In this document: piece after piece, positions 8,017 through 16,619 of the stretch
Position numbering within the stretch: the first letter of the stretch is position 1
How the letters are laid out: each line of letters opens with the position of its first letter
NCBI GenBank assembly: GCA_030066985.1
Contig: JASJAN010000005.1
Location: 1 to 64,000 of the forward strand
Direction: 5' to 3'
Length of the DNA: 64,000 nt
Source: Desulfobacterales bacterium
GTDB taxonomy: Bacteria; Desulfobacterota; Desulfobacteria; Desulfobacterales; JAHEIW01
Position numbers and translations under genes: made by a program
Notes under the pieces: model-generated
The model's input: only the letters and a program-made list of their open reading frames with translations
Databases searched by the model: none
What the model was told of the DNA's origin: nothing

Positions 8017-9813
8017 TTAGCCCGCCTGTACCCGTCTACCCGTAAAAATTAAAGGGCGGCGTGATGACGGCTGTCGTTCCCTTTCAGTCCGCTTTAAAAA
8101 TTCTTTTCGGGCCTTCGATCGGGATAGCTTACCGGAAGTGGTGCGGGGCAATGTATTGCGCGGCACCAGATCGATATAGCATTCAATCCCGAGCTCCTGA
8201 TAAATCAAGCGCTGTATGCGCTCCCGCAACTCGGCGCGTTCTGGATCGCTGTTCACCCGGCACTGGACCATCATCACCGTCTTTTCCTGTCCATCCGGTC
8301 CCGGTACGGAAAAGGCCGACGCATCCCCGGTGCGAACCTCAGGCTGCTGTTCGGCGGCAAATTCAAGATCCTGCGGCCATATGTTACGACCATTGATGAT
8401 GATCATATCTTTTTCGCGGCCGGTAATAAAAAGGCCGTTTTCAACAAAATAGCCCAAATCTCCTGTGTTAAACCACCCATCGTCGGTTAACACTTCTTGG
8501 GTTAATTTTAGATCACCAAAATAACCGGACATAACGCTGGCCGCTTTTACATAAATGGTGCCCACATGTCGCTCAGGCAGCTGATGGCCGCTACCATCGC
8601 GAACTTCCACCTGGTAATCCGGCAAAGGTGTGCCGCAATCCACAAACCAGCTCGATCGAATTTCACTTTCAGGCATGTGAGTTGCCACCGGCAAGGCCTG
8701 ACGGTGTTCAGAAAGATAATCGCCATCTACGGCGTCGATGTTTAACCCATTGCTGAGTGGTGCAAAGCTGACCGCCAGCGAGCATTCGGCCATTCCGTAA
8801 CAGGCACAGAATGCCTCTTTGTTAAATCCGCAGGGCTCCAGCATTTCAGCAAACTTGAATAACGGCGCGGGTCTTATGGTTTCAGCGCCAACACCTGCCA
8901 GGCGCCAAGCGCTCAAATCAAATTTTTCGATATCACTTTGACGCAGCCGCTGCTGGCACAGCTCATAACCAAATGGAGGCCCAATTGAAATCGTTGCTCG
9001 ATTCTCGGTCATCAATGCCAGCCATAATCTGGGACGCATGGCAAAATCACGGGTTTTCAAATAATCAACCGATAATTGAGCTGCCAGTGGCGCCAGAACA
9101 AGCCCCACCAAACCCATATCATGGTAAAACGGCAGCCATGAGGCCCCTCGATCACCCGGTCGAATCTTGCAACCCGATTTAACGATGGCGGCCAGATTGT
9201 TTAATACCGCCGACTGGGTAATCATAACCCCCCGGGGAAATTTGGTGCTGCCGGAGGTGTACTGGATGTAAGCCAGCTCTTTGGGCCCCAGCGGGCTTAG
9301 CGGAATCGATGATTTGGCAAGTTCGTCGAACGCTTGAGGCGTTCCGCAAAATCGGAGGTCAAGACCTTCGGCGGCTTCATTCAAGAATGGAAAATAATCA
9401 TCCGTTGCCATGGCGGCATTGGCTCGGCAGCTGATCAGCAGACGATGCAACTGGTCCACGTATGTTTTACGTCCGCCCATATGAATGGATGCCGGCAACG
9501 GAACGGGAATGAGGCCGGCATACTGACAGGCAAAGAAAAATCGGATGAAATCTGGATGGGTATCGGCTACCAGCGCCATGCGCGCACCGCGTTCAAGGCC
9601 CAGGCCGATGAGCCGTTGAGCCAGCTCTTGGGCTTCGTCACGCAGTTTTGAATACGGGAGAACGGCAGATATTTTGCCGCGCCCATCGTAGAAATTGTAA
9701 CCGGTTTGACCCTGAGCCGCATAATTGAGCGCCTCAGGCAAAGTAGAAAAGTCTCCAGCTCGTAAGGGTATATTACTTCCAGTCGGCGTTGCTTCCATAG
9801 TCACTTCATCCAT
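8017..9813 (-). CDS. Fatty-acyl-AMP ligase / acyl-ACP synthetase (AasR-like)
   Basis: An adenylate-forming enzyme of 598 residues. The P-loop-like motif YTSGSTKFPRGVM lies near residue 187, the SWLPFYHDMGL and YGMAECSLAVSF motifs are typical of fatty-acyl-AMP ligases, and the hinge/C-terminal motifs FNTGDLGYF and TTSGKLSRSK (catalytic lysine) are present. These enzymes activate a fatty acid as acyl-AMP and pass it to a carrier protein rather than CoA. The likely acceptor is the ACP encoded two genes downstream, making the acyl-ACP used by serine palmitoyltransferase. It is the first gene of the minus-strand operon, and 145 bp separate it from the CerR-like gene. Three in-frame starts are possible: TTG 9846 has no ribosome-binding site, ATG 9813 directly abuts AGGAG, and ATG 9798 lies 16 nt after it. 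I used 9813. Confidence 0.85.
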   Translation of the reverse strand: MDEVTMEATPTGSNIPLRAGDFSTLPEALNYAAQGQTGYNFYDGRGKISAVLPYSKLRDEAQELAQRLIGLGLERGARMALVADTHPDFIRFFFACQYAGLIPVPLPASIHMGGRKTYVDQLHRLLISCRANAAMATDDYFPFLNEAAEGLDLRFCGTPQAFDELAKSSIPLSPLGPKELAYIQYTSGSTKFPRGVMITQSAVLNNLAAIVKSGCKIRPGDRGASWLPFYHDMGLVGLVLAPLAAQLSVDYLKTRDFAMRPRLWLALMTENRATISIGPPFGYELCQQRLRQSDIEKFDLSAWRLAGVGAETIRPAPLFKFAEMLEPCGFNKEAFCACYGMAECSLAVSFAPLSNGLNIDAVDGDYLSEHRQALPVATHMPESEIRSSWFVDCGTPLPDYQVEVRDGSGHQLPERHVGTIYVKAASVMSGYFGDLKLTQEVLTDDGWFNTGDLGYFVENGLFITGREKDMIIINGRNIWPQDLEFAAEQQPEVRTGDASAFSVPGPDGQEKTVMMVQCRVNSDPERAELRERIQRLIYQELGIECYIDLVPRNTLPRTTSGKLSRSKARKEFLKRTERERQPSSRRPLIFTGRRVQAG

Positions 9814-9846
9814 CTCCTCGTTTGATATTCCAGTTTTTCCAGACAA

Positions 9847-10637
9847 GTTAAGTCAACAAAATGCAGCGCTAACTTAATTCATCGAAAACAGGGTGTCGCT
9901 TCCTTTATCTGCAGCCTAAAAACTTGGTGAAGCAATTTCTTATATAGAAACTTATCTAAATAAAAAATGGATGTCAAATAATTTATTATAATTTTACTAA
10001 CTTACAGCATTTTGGCGTTTTCTGAGGAGTCATTTTTTGGCGACAGCAACCCTAAAATCACAAAATTTCACGCTTAAGGCCTTTAGCTCACTAAACACCT
10101 TAATTTATTATTTTTTTATGAATAACCAGCCCAAATATTGAAAAATTTGTCAAATACGAAACTTGGGGGTGTGTCCAATCCGACACACAATATGAAGGAT
10201 ATGTGCCCATTTTGAAACATTTGATCAAATCCCATTGTTTCAAAAAAAAATGTCAATATTGGCCTTATCACCCCATTTTTTGCCAAATCGGCCGACGATG
10301 GGTGCAAAAATAATGTTGGCTTTTGAATCCGCATTGTTGGAAATGGACTTTAAAATGAGAAAGTCACGTATGGCAAAATACGGGTCATTCCCTAACGCAT
10401 ATAGTCAATGCAGTTATTTTAAAAAATTAAGATGACTAGTCATCGTTTCATTTCAATTCGTGCGTTAAACCGTCTCCTTACTGCTTCAAATAAGCGTTGA
10501 ATGACCCGGAAAGATAATGCTTGATAAAACATTTAACATTTGACAAAGTCGCGGGGGTATTTGATGAGCGCGGTGGCCTCTTTTACTGGGCCTAACGTTA
10601 AACCGCAAATCGATCTTTCAATAAAAGAGACCATCTT
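9847..10637. promoter_or_regulatory. 790-bp AT-rich divergent control region of the ceramide genes
   Basis: No credible gene is seen here. The stretch separates the leftward acyl-ligase operon from the rightward GNAT gene and should hold promoters for both. Notable dyads are ATTTGTCAAAT at 10145-10155, GTGTGTC-N6-GACACAC at 10169-10188, and TTTGAAACA/TGTTTCAAA at 10211-10244 enclosing the perfect palindrome ATTTGATCAAAT (10219-10230). TTTGCCAAA occurs at 10279-10287 and ATTTGACAAA at 10538-10547. The repeated TTTG-N(1-2)-CAAA pattern looks like multiple binding sites for one dimeric regulator. The regulator is unknown and no cognate gene is nearby. Confidence 0.45.
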
Positions 10638-11765
10638 ATGCTGCACGTCAATCGGGTCAAAACCCGGCATCAGTTACGACAGTTTATCCGGCTGCCCTGG
10701 TCTATTTACGCAGATGATCCCGCATGGATTCCGCCATTGATTCTGGAACGAAAAGAACTTTTGTCGCCGCGAAATCCTTATTTTGAGCATGCCCGTTTTC
10801 AATCCTGGATCGCATATCGCAAAGAGGCGCCGGTGGGTCGCATCAGCGCCCAGATCGACCAATTGCACCTTGATCAGCATCAGGCAGATGAAGGTTTTTT
10901 CGGAATGCTTGAATCAGAAGACGATGCTGAAACGTTTGCAGCACTTTTCCAAACTGCTGAGCGTTGGTTGCGTGACCAGGGGATGCACCGGGTTCTAGGG
11001 CCCTATAATTTATCGATCAACCAGGAACCGGGATTGTTGGTGGACGGCTTTGAAACGCCCCCCTATTTTTTGATGGGGCATGCGAGACCTTATTATGCGA
11101 TGCATATGGAAAAAAATGGCTTTCAGAAACAAAAAGATTTATTGGCCTATCGCGTGGCCGTTGATGATTTTACACTGACACCGGCCATGCAGGCGGTCAC
11201 CAAAAGGGCAAAAAAACGGGTCAAGATACGCTCTTTGCGAAAAACAAATTTTGACGAAGACCTGCAGAATATCGGCGACATTTTTAATGACGCTTGGTCG
11301 CAAAACTGGGGATTTATTCCCTTTACCCCAAAGGAGTTTAAACAGCTGGGCAAAGAGTTTAAATTGGTGTTGAAATTTGAAATGGTCAAAATTGCTGAAA
11401 TCGACGGTAGACCAGCGGCTTTTATGGTGATGGTGCCCAATATCAATGAAACCATACGTGATTTAAACGGCCGATTAATGCCTTTCGGCTGGCTTAAGTT
11501 ACTGTGGCGTTTGAAAGTCAAGTTTCCACAAACAACGCGCATCCCATTTATGGGGGTTCGACAGCAGTATCAGGATAGCCTCATGGGGGCGGCAATGGCG
11601 CTGATGATGATCCAGGCGTTATATCCTCCGGCAATCAAACACAGGGTAAAAGATGTCGAAATGTCCTGGATATTGGAAGATAATAAGGGCACGCGAGATA
11701 TCATTGAAGGGATCAAGGGCTCGGCATACAAGCGCTATCGAATATATGGTAAAAACTTAATCTAA
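10638..11765 (+). CDS. GNAT-fold acyltransferase, bacterial ceramide synthase (bCerS)-like
   Basis: A 375-residue soluble protein. The N-terminal region (RQFIRLPWSIYADDPAWIPP, then a PVGRISAQID strand) belongs to a GNAT-like family annotated only as hypothetical in many genomes. Published bacterial ceramide pathways include an N-acyltransferase outside the eukaryotic CerS family that attaches the second acyl chain. The location, divergent from the SPT operon, suggests this gene plays that part. No catalytic residue can be named with certainty. It ends 23 bp before the nucleotidyltransferase gene and is probably co-transcribed with it. The start is ATG 10638 with an AGAGA element about 10 nt upstream. 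Confidence is high that it is a GNAT-like protein and moderate that it acylates sphingoid bases. Confidence 0.68.
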   Translation: MLHVNRVKTRHQLRQFIRLPWSIYADDPAWIPPLILERKELLSPRNPYFEHARFQSWIAYRKEAPVGRISAQIDQLHLDQHQADEGFFGMLESEDDAETFAALFQTAERWLRDQGMHRVLGPYNLSINQEPGLLVDGFETPPYFLMGHARPYYAMHMEKNGFQKQKDLLAYRVAVDDFTLTPAMQAVTKRAKKRVKIRSLRKTNFDEDLQNIGDIFNDAWSQNWGFIPFTPKEFKQLGKEFKLVLKFEMVKIAEIDGRPAAFMVMVPNINETIRDLNGRLMPFGWLKLLWRLKVKFPQTTRIPFMGVRQQYQDSLMGAAMALMMIQALYPPAIKHRVKDVEMSWILEDNKGTRDIIEGIKGSAYKRYRIYGKNLI

Positions 11766-11788
11766 AACCATCCTGATTTAGGAGACCG

Positions 11789-12595
11789 ATGACGGCACAA
11801 CAGACAAGCCGATTTAGCGCAATCATTCTTGCCGGAAGCCGTCCGGGTCAGGATCCGGTGGCTCAGGCCGCCGGAGTGACCTGTAAATCATTTGCGCCCA
11901 TCGACAATCGACCGATGGTGCATCGGGTCTTAGATGCCTTATCGGCTGCCCAGCAGGTTGACACCCTGATCTTATGCGGACCCTCCCGGCCTTTAGTTGA
12001 GCGGGAGCCTGAACTACAAGCCCGTCTCGATAAAAATGAATTCAAATGGATTGCCAGCCAAGCGACGCCCAGTTTGAGCACCTATAATGCCCTGCAAGCT
12101 TTCCCGGATAATAAACCAATGCTGGTCACCACTGCCGATCATGCACTCTTAACCCCACAGATCGTAGATTTTTTTTGCAACGCAGCGTATCAACTAGAAT
12201 GTGATGTCGCGGTCGGTCTAACAGCATATGAGGGTGTCATAGCCGCATTTCCTGAAACCCAACGCACGGCCATAAAATTCAAAGATGGGGCCTATAGCGG
12301 CTGCAATCTGTTTGGTTTTCTCAACTCTCGTTCTGATCAGGCGGCTCAATTCTGGCGCCGCATAGAACAGGAGCGCAAAAAACCGCTGCGCCTTATGCAG
12401 CTCCTGGGTTGGTGGACCGTGGCGCGGTACCTGTTAGGCAGAATCTCGTTGAAGGATGGTTTAGAAACGCTTTCAAATAAGATGCAGGTTCGCCTGCTTC
12501 CTGTGCTGCTGCCCTTTCCGCAGGCGGCTATAGACGTTGACAGCGTCGATGACTGGGAGTTCGTGCAACGCCTGACGCAAAAGCAGGCTTTTTAA
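11789..12595 (+). CDS. MobA-like NTP transferase (sugar-/alcohol-phosphate nucleotidyltransferase fold)
   Basis: A 268-residue protein beginning with the nucleotide-binding motif IILAGSRPGQDP followed by CKSFAPIDNRPMVHRVLDAL, the LAGG-x-G...K-x-(F/L)-x-(P/I)-(V/I) pattern of nucleotidyltransferases that activate sugar or polyol phosphates. A metal-binding aspartate probably lies in VTTADHALL. The GG of the consensus is replaced by GS. ATG 11789 follows AGGAG closely and lies 23 bp after the ceramide-synthase-like gene, so the two are an operon. It may supply a CMP- or other nucleotide-activated head group for the sphingolipid; molybdenum cofactor guanylylation (MobA proper) is unlikely in this context. 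The substrate is not readable from sequence. Confidence 0.72.
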   Translation: MTAQQTSRFSAIILAGSRPGQDPVAQAAGVTCKSFAPIDNRPMVHRVLDALSAAQQVDTLILCGPSRPLVEREPELQARLDKNEFKWIASQATPSLSTYNALQAFPDNKPMLVTTADHALLTPQIVDFFCNAAYQLECDVAVGLTAYEGVIAAFPETQRTAIKFKDGAYSGCNLFGFLNSRSDQAAQFWRRIEQERKKPLRLMQLLGWWTVARYLLGRISLKDGLETLSNKMQVRLLPVLLPFPQAAIDVDSVDDWEFVQRLTQKQAF

Positions 12596-12661
12596 ACAGC
12601 CGGTTTGCGGCGAAAACGTTGCATACGTTTAAATCGTCTTCTTCTCCCCGGCAAAGGATCC

Positions 12662-14131
12662 TCATTCAAAATACTCATATATGGCTTTAGCCAGATTCAT
12701 CGCATTTTCTTCAGGTGAAATCAGCCCCATCTGCTCATATACCGGATCGATGTATCCCCTGTAAGAGTTTTGCTCCACAACATGCGCAAAACATTTGATC
12801 TCCTCAGGATCAATTTTAAACCCATTATTAATGGTTTCAATCGCTGATTGACAGTCTTCAATCGAATGGGCCATAAATACGCCCTTGCAAGCGCTAAACC
12901 AGCTTTGGCCAAAAAGCAGCACTGGTTTGCCCCTTACCAGGCTTTCCCACCCCACGGTGCCCGCAACCGTTACTGTCGCTTGTGCATGATCGATGAGTTC
13001 AAATGACGATGTGTCTAACGATACCAATTCTACATTCGGCATACTGGCAAGGTATTCATAAGATTCAACGGTCTTGGAGCGCTCTGCTGATTGGTATTTT
13101 TTAAACTGAGATCGATGTTCTTTAACATAAACTTTCCAGCCCTGCGGCACCAGCTTGGACAGCAGGTCGACCATCAAATATTGGTGTGTAAACACCCCCC
13201 CCACCGGGCAGGATTGGCGTTCAGGCTCACACTGCAAAGCGACAAAAATATAGGGGACGTTTAAATCCACGCTGTTAGCCAGCTGATGGTAATGCGCCTG
13301 GAGCTTTTTGCGTTTGATTTGTCCCAACCGATTGTGGAATTTCATTTTGCGATACTCACTGTCCCATTTATCAAACAGCGTTCCTTTGACCTGATCGTAT
13401 ATTAGACGCCATACGATTCCAATAGAGGCACCGAATTCACCACCGCTGTATCGTTTCTGCTTGTATTGCTCATGAAATGGCATGGCCTGCTCGTAGGGTT
13501 TGGCCAGTTTTTCCAGATGAGCAGAGACTTCAGGCGACACTGAGATAACCGCCCCACTCTCCCTTGCTAAGCACTCAAGGTATTTTTTCTTGATGACCGG
13601 TGATTGATCCTCAAAAGATCCCACCGGAAATACCAGACCGGGAATCGTCGGCCTTTCAAACATTAGGGTGTCGATCCCCATAACGCGGCAGAGTGAATAT
13701 AAGACATAATCATGGCACATATGCGGTGCCATCCGAAACACCACCAAGTCCGGTTTAAAGTGTTCGATAACCCCATTCCAGTACATTAGTTGCTTGTGGT
13801 ATGTCGCAATGCGCTCTTGGTAGCTTAGTGTCCGGTTATAGTTAAAGCGATCCATCATTTTGATGTATATCGACTCATTCGAGGACAAAGCCGTGATTAA
13901 ATTTTTATCCAATGGTGACGGTTTGACTGCCTCGCATCCCTTGGGTACCCGAATGCGTTTGGCGTCAGCATGGGAGTGAAATATGGCTTCCGGAAAATGC
14001 TTTTGGGTTTTTTCTTGATGGGTTCCCCCAATGAAATAGCAGATTTCCCAGCCATAATCGTCCCGCAGCCTTATGGCAGCGTCATCCCAGAAGGTCCAAC
14101 CGGCATGAGCAAATATCACTTTTTTAGACAT
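12662..14131 (-). CDS. Capsule-polysaccharide-type glycosyltransferase (Capsule_synth/KpsC-KpsS-like)
   Basis: A 489-residue protein without an evident signal peptide. The second half has strands typical of the capsular polysaccharide family: YIFVALQCEPERQSCP, a lysine/histidine strand VYVKEHRSQF, and a final nucleotide-sugar-binding-like block TVAGTVGWESLVRGKPVLLFGQ. In characterised members (KpsC, KpsS) this fold transfers Kdo onto a phospholipid anchor. Here it could add a sugar to a lipid carrier such as the ceramide made by the neighbouring genes; this is inference. The start ATG 14131 is preceded by GGAGA. It follows the sulfotransferase gene on the same strand with a 160-bp gap. It ends 66 bp from the convergent nucleotidyltransferase gene. 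Confidence 0.7.
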   Translation of the reverse strand: MSKKVIFAHAGWTFWDDAAIRLRDDYGWEICYFIGGTHQEKTQKHFPEAIFHSHADAKRIRVPKGCEAVKPSPLDKNLITALSSNESIYIKMMDRFNYNRTLSYQERIATYHKQLMYWNGVIEHFKPDLVVFRMAPHMCHDYVLYSLCRVMGIDTLMFERPTIPGLVFPVGSFEDQSPVIKKKYLECLARESGAVISVSPEVSAHLEKLAKPYEQAMPFHEQYKQKRYSGGEFGASIGIVWRLIYDQVKGTLFDKWDSEYRKMKFHNRLGQIKRKKLQAHYHQLANSVDLNVPYIFVALQCEPERQSCPVGGVFTHQYLMVDLLSKLVPQGWKVYVKEHRSQFKKYQSAERSKTVESYEYLASMPNVELVSLDTSSFELIDHAQATVTVAGTVGWESLVRGKPVLLFGQSWFSACKGVFMAHSIEDCQSAIETINNGFKIDPEEIKCFAHVVEQNSYRGYIDPVYEQMGLISPEENAMNLAKAIYEYFE

Positions 14132-14291
14132 ACAAAAATTTCTCCAAATAGCGTCTCTTTAGGCTGACCACCCTGCATTGAGCACAGAATTTCAAGGCAG
14201 AAAGATGAACGAAAATTAGCATATTTTAAGCGTTTATTGAATAAATTTATAGGCCGGCCATGGGTCGAGTTGTAATTGGATGATTCAGTAA

Positions 14292-15236
14292 CTATGGGAA
14301 CCGCCACTCATCAAAGGAACGATCCAAAAGTTTTTCGAGAGTGGCAATATGCGGCGCATAGCGGTCGTTTAGTCTTTGCCGGAGCGTTTCGGGCAACGGC
14401 ACCCGCCGCATTGATTGACGAAAAGGCTTTTGTAGAAAATTGCGCAACAGTCGTCGGGAATCCCTTGACGGGGTTAGTACTCTGGCAAGTGCGTTGGTCA
14501 AACTCTCATAACCACTCACCACAGGCGCTATTGCCGAGTGATGGGTCCACGGTCGCGGTATAGTGGCCCAACCTTTATTGCGACGCGATTCTGACTGTTG
14601 ATGCCCCAGTTCCGGGTCTACACCCACGAAGCGATAAATTTTTTCTAGTGTTTTACGTGGCTGGGCGATTTTTTCTTCAAGTGTAATGACCAGCACCTGC
14701 TCAGGTGGAATGAACTTGAAGAACCGCTGCAAGTTTTGATCATAAAAACCGCGTGCCAAATAGGAAAGATGGTAGCCGGCCCATTTGTTTTGTTTGGCGC
14801 GTTCTTCCTCTGCGTCCAGAGCCGCCTCGAAATCAAGCGTTTCCCGACCTTTGGCACGTTCAAACCAATAATGCGACCAAGCTCGATTGACCGGATTTCT
14901 TAACGAAAAAATGAAGCGCGCCTTGGGCACAAACCGGGCAATGCGTTCATGCGCTGGCTGCCAGAAAAGCAAATCGGCACCCTTGTGGCCAATGGCGCGA
15001 GCACGTATGTCAACTGGAAAAAGAGCGGCGTAATCATCTACAGTATGCGATGTGTCCCAATGATCTGGCGCATCGAAATGGTCAGGCCATTTGCGCCCTT
15101 TAACATCTTTTTCCACAAAGTAATTGAGTTCAGAATGCGGGTAAAGATAGATTTGCGGGTGCTCATTGATGGCGTAATACAACGAGGTAGTCCCACCGCG
15201 CCGGACGCCGCCTATGATGAAGGTGGGCAGTGGCAT
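14292..15236 (-). CDS. PAPS-dependent sulfotransferase
   Basis: A 314-residue sulfotransferase. The 5'-phosphosulfate loop is RRGGTTSLYYAI (from residue 12) after a hydrophobic strand TFIIGGV, and the 3'-phosphate-binding motif is FIFSLRNPVNRAWSHYWF. A C-terminal strand VLVITLEE with K-x-L-E-K-I-Y-x-F-(V/L)-G follows, the usual order for the Sulfotransfer_1 family. It transfers sulfate from PAPS to a hydroxyl on a glycan or lipid. ATG 15236 puts the PSB loop at the normal distance; GTG 15248 is an alternative, and neither has a clear ribosome-binding site. Upstream lies a strong promoter closely resembling that of tRNA-Lys in this window. The position between two sphingolipid modules and next to a capsule-type glycosyltransferase suggests a sulfated glycan or glycolipid product. 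Confidence 0.85.
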   Translation of the reverse strand: MPLPTFIIGGVRRGGTTSLYYAINEHPQIYLYPHSELNYFVEKDVKGRKWPDHFDAPDHWDTSHTVDDYAALFPVDIRARAIGHKGADLLFWQPAHERIARFVPKARFIFSLRNPVNRAWSHYWFERAKGRETLDFEAALDAEEERAKQNKWAGYHLSYLARGFYDQNLQRFFKFIPPEQVLVITLEEKIAQPRKTLEKIYRFVGVDPELGHQQSESRRNKGWATIPRPWTHHSAIAPVVSGYESLTNALARVLTPSRDSRRLLRNFLQKPFRQSMRRVPLPETLRQRLNDRYAPHIATLEKLLDRSFDEWRFP

Positions 15237-15366
15237 AATAATGTTCACATATCGGCAGCAAGTAGATTTTTTGCTGAAACGGTTATTATCGAATAGACCT
15301 CAATCATGAAAATATTGCCCCCATTTGTGGGGACTTGAATCGTTTGCCCCAAATGCGGGCCCTCCC

Positions 15367-15416
15367 AACGGCCCGACGGGGCCATCTTACCTAAACATCT
15401 GGTTGGTCGTTGTCAA
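15367..15416 (-). promoter_or_regulatory. Promoter and first 8 nt of a tRNA-Lys gene, apparently left as a relic upstream of the sulfotransferase
   Basis: Read on the minus strand: TTGACA (15411-15416), 17 nt, TAGGTA (15388-15393), 13 nt, then GGGCCGTT (15374-15367). The intact tRNA-Lys(UUU) locus at 23.3-23.4 kb has TTGACA, 17 nt, TAGATA, 13 nt, GGGCCGTT with the same spacings. About 28 of 35 promoter positions are identical, including the TTGACAAC start and the TGTTTAG and TAAGATGG blocks. After GGGCCGTT the similarity ends. The element lies 130 bp upstream of the sulfotransferase start, on the right strand to drive it. Both hexamers and the spacer are near ideal for a sigma-70-type promoter. 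Confidence 0.65.
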
Positions 15417-15442
15417 TAAAAAAAGAAACCCGTGTTTCATCG

Positions 15443-16375
15443 CTAGGTTGTTAGATGATATTCATCCTCGGTCTCGAAACGGTTTTCGTCAGAGCGATAA
15501 CACCGCACACATACCCGTATATCGCATCCACCTGATGCCGGCGATAGGGTGTAAAGATGATAGCGAGCACGACGACTGAGATTCTCGCCGACTGCTGATG
15601 CTGATGGAACACCGATCACCGGGATGCGGCCATCAGTCGTATCCAGATAGGACTGGGATGGATGGTGGGAGTGGCCATGCAGAATCAATTCTGCCCCACA
15701 ATCATACAATAGCTTTTGAAATGATCGGGCATCGGTGAGTCTTTTGCGCCAGCTGACCACACCGGATGTTGGGGGGTGATGAATCAAAACGACTCTCAAC
15801 AGGTTCTTTTGACCGGTTTCGAGGAGTATCTTTTCTAGGCGCTGCAATTGTTCATGACCGATGCAGCCAACCGCCAGAAAAGTCGAACACGGTTGGGCCG
15901 TGGAGATACCAATGAGCGCCACGCCATTGCGTATGCGCAAACTTGGAAATATGGCATCTTCATCGCCGGGGCTATCATTGCACGTCTTGACCCCATCGCC
16001 CACCATATAATCCGCCCATTCAACCAAGCGGCAATCCAGAGCCCCATCAACATAAGCATCATGATTTCCGGGGATGATGGTCACCTGAAATGCGGAACCA
16101 AGGGTTTCCAGCATTTTCTTGGCTTTGGCATATTCGGCTGGCAGACCCAGGTGAGTCAGGTCCCCGGTAACAACGATATGATCGGGCTGAGCGGACAGGA
16201 CGTCATCGATCATGCTGGTCAGAACGAGGTCATGGTGCTCAGACTGGCGTTTTAGACGCCACTTTAGATACCCGAAAAAGCGTTTGTTTAAAAAATCGGA
16301 TAATCGGCTACCGCCGGGATGCGCCAGGTGAGGGTCTGAAATGTGCGCCAAGGTGAACGGTTGGTTAGGATTCAT
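15443..16375 (-). CDS. Calcineurin-like metallophosphoesterase
   Basis: A 310-residue enzyme with all five metal-binding blocks of the family in order: HISDPHLAH, VVTGDLTHLG, IPGNHDAY, VLIHHPP and LHGHSHHP. Members hydrolyse phosphodiesters or phosphomonoesters; in lipid clusters they include LpxH-type and phospholipid-processing enzymes. I start at ATG 16375, just before the first conserved strand; a GTG at 16462 would add 29 residues unlike the family and has no ribosome-binding site. It is transcribed divergently from the lipid kinase gene (245 bp between starts), so it may share control with the kinase/nucleotidyltransferase pair. The substrate is unknown; removal of a phosphate or hydrolysis of a CDP-lipid are reasonable guesses. 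Confidence 0.82.
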   Translation of the reverse strand: MNPNQPFTLAHISDPHLAHPGGSRLSDFLNKRFFGYLKWRLKRQSEHHDLVLTSMIDDVLSAQPDHIVVTGDLTHLGLPAEYAKAKKMLETLGSAFQVTIIPGNHDAYVDGALDCRLVEWADYMVGDGVKTCNDSPGDEDAIFPSLRIRNGVALIGISTAQPCSTFLAVGCIGHEQLQRLEKILLETGQKNLLRVVLIHHPPTSGVVSWRKRLTDARSFQKLLYDCGAELILHGHSHHPSQSYLDTTDGRIPVIGVPSASAVGENLSRRARYHLYTLSPASGGCDIRVCVRCYRSDENRFETEDEYHLTT

Positions 16376-16619
16376 CAGTTTGGATTTCAGATAACCGGTT
16401 TTAGAAACTCGGATTGGGTTGACTTTACAAAAAGACAATATCTCGTATATAATAGCAAACACTTTTTTGCAATGACGTCATTGACCAGTCGGTTATCCCG
16501 TTTGAATAAACGCATGTTTGGCAGTGTAAAATAATGCGGGCAGATCATCCGCGTGACATTTCACATCAATCGACTGGTTGAAAAACCCAACATTATATTG
16601 AGACTATTGTTGTAATTTT

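Noticed and set aside
10116-10334. 72-residue frame in the divergent control region
   Set aside because: No family resemblance, no ribosome-binding site, and it overlaps the operator-like dyads.
15848-16255. 135-residue plus-strand frame
   Set aside because: Antisense to the metallophosphoesterase, which keeps all five metal-binding blocks.
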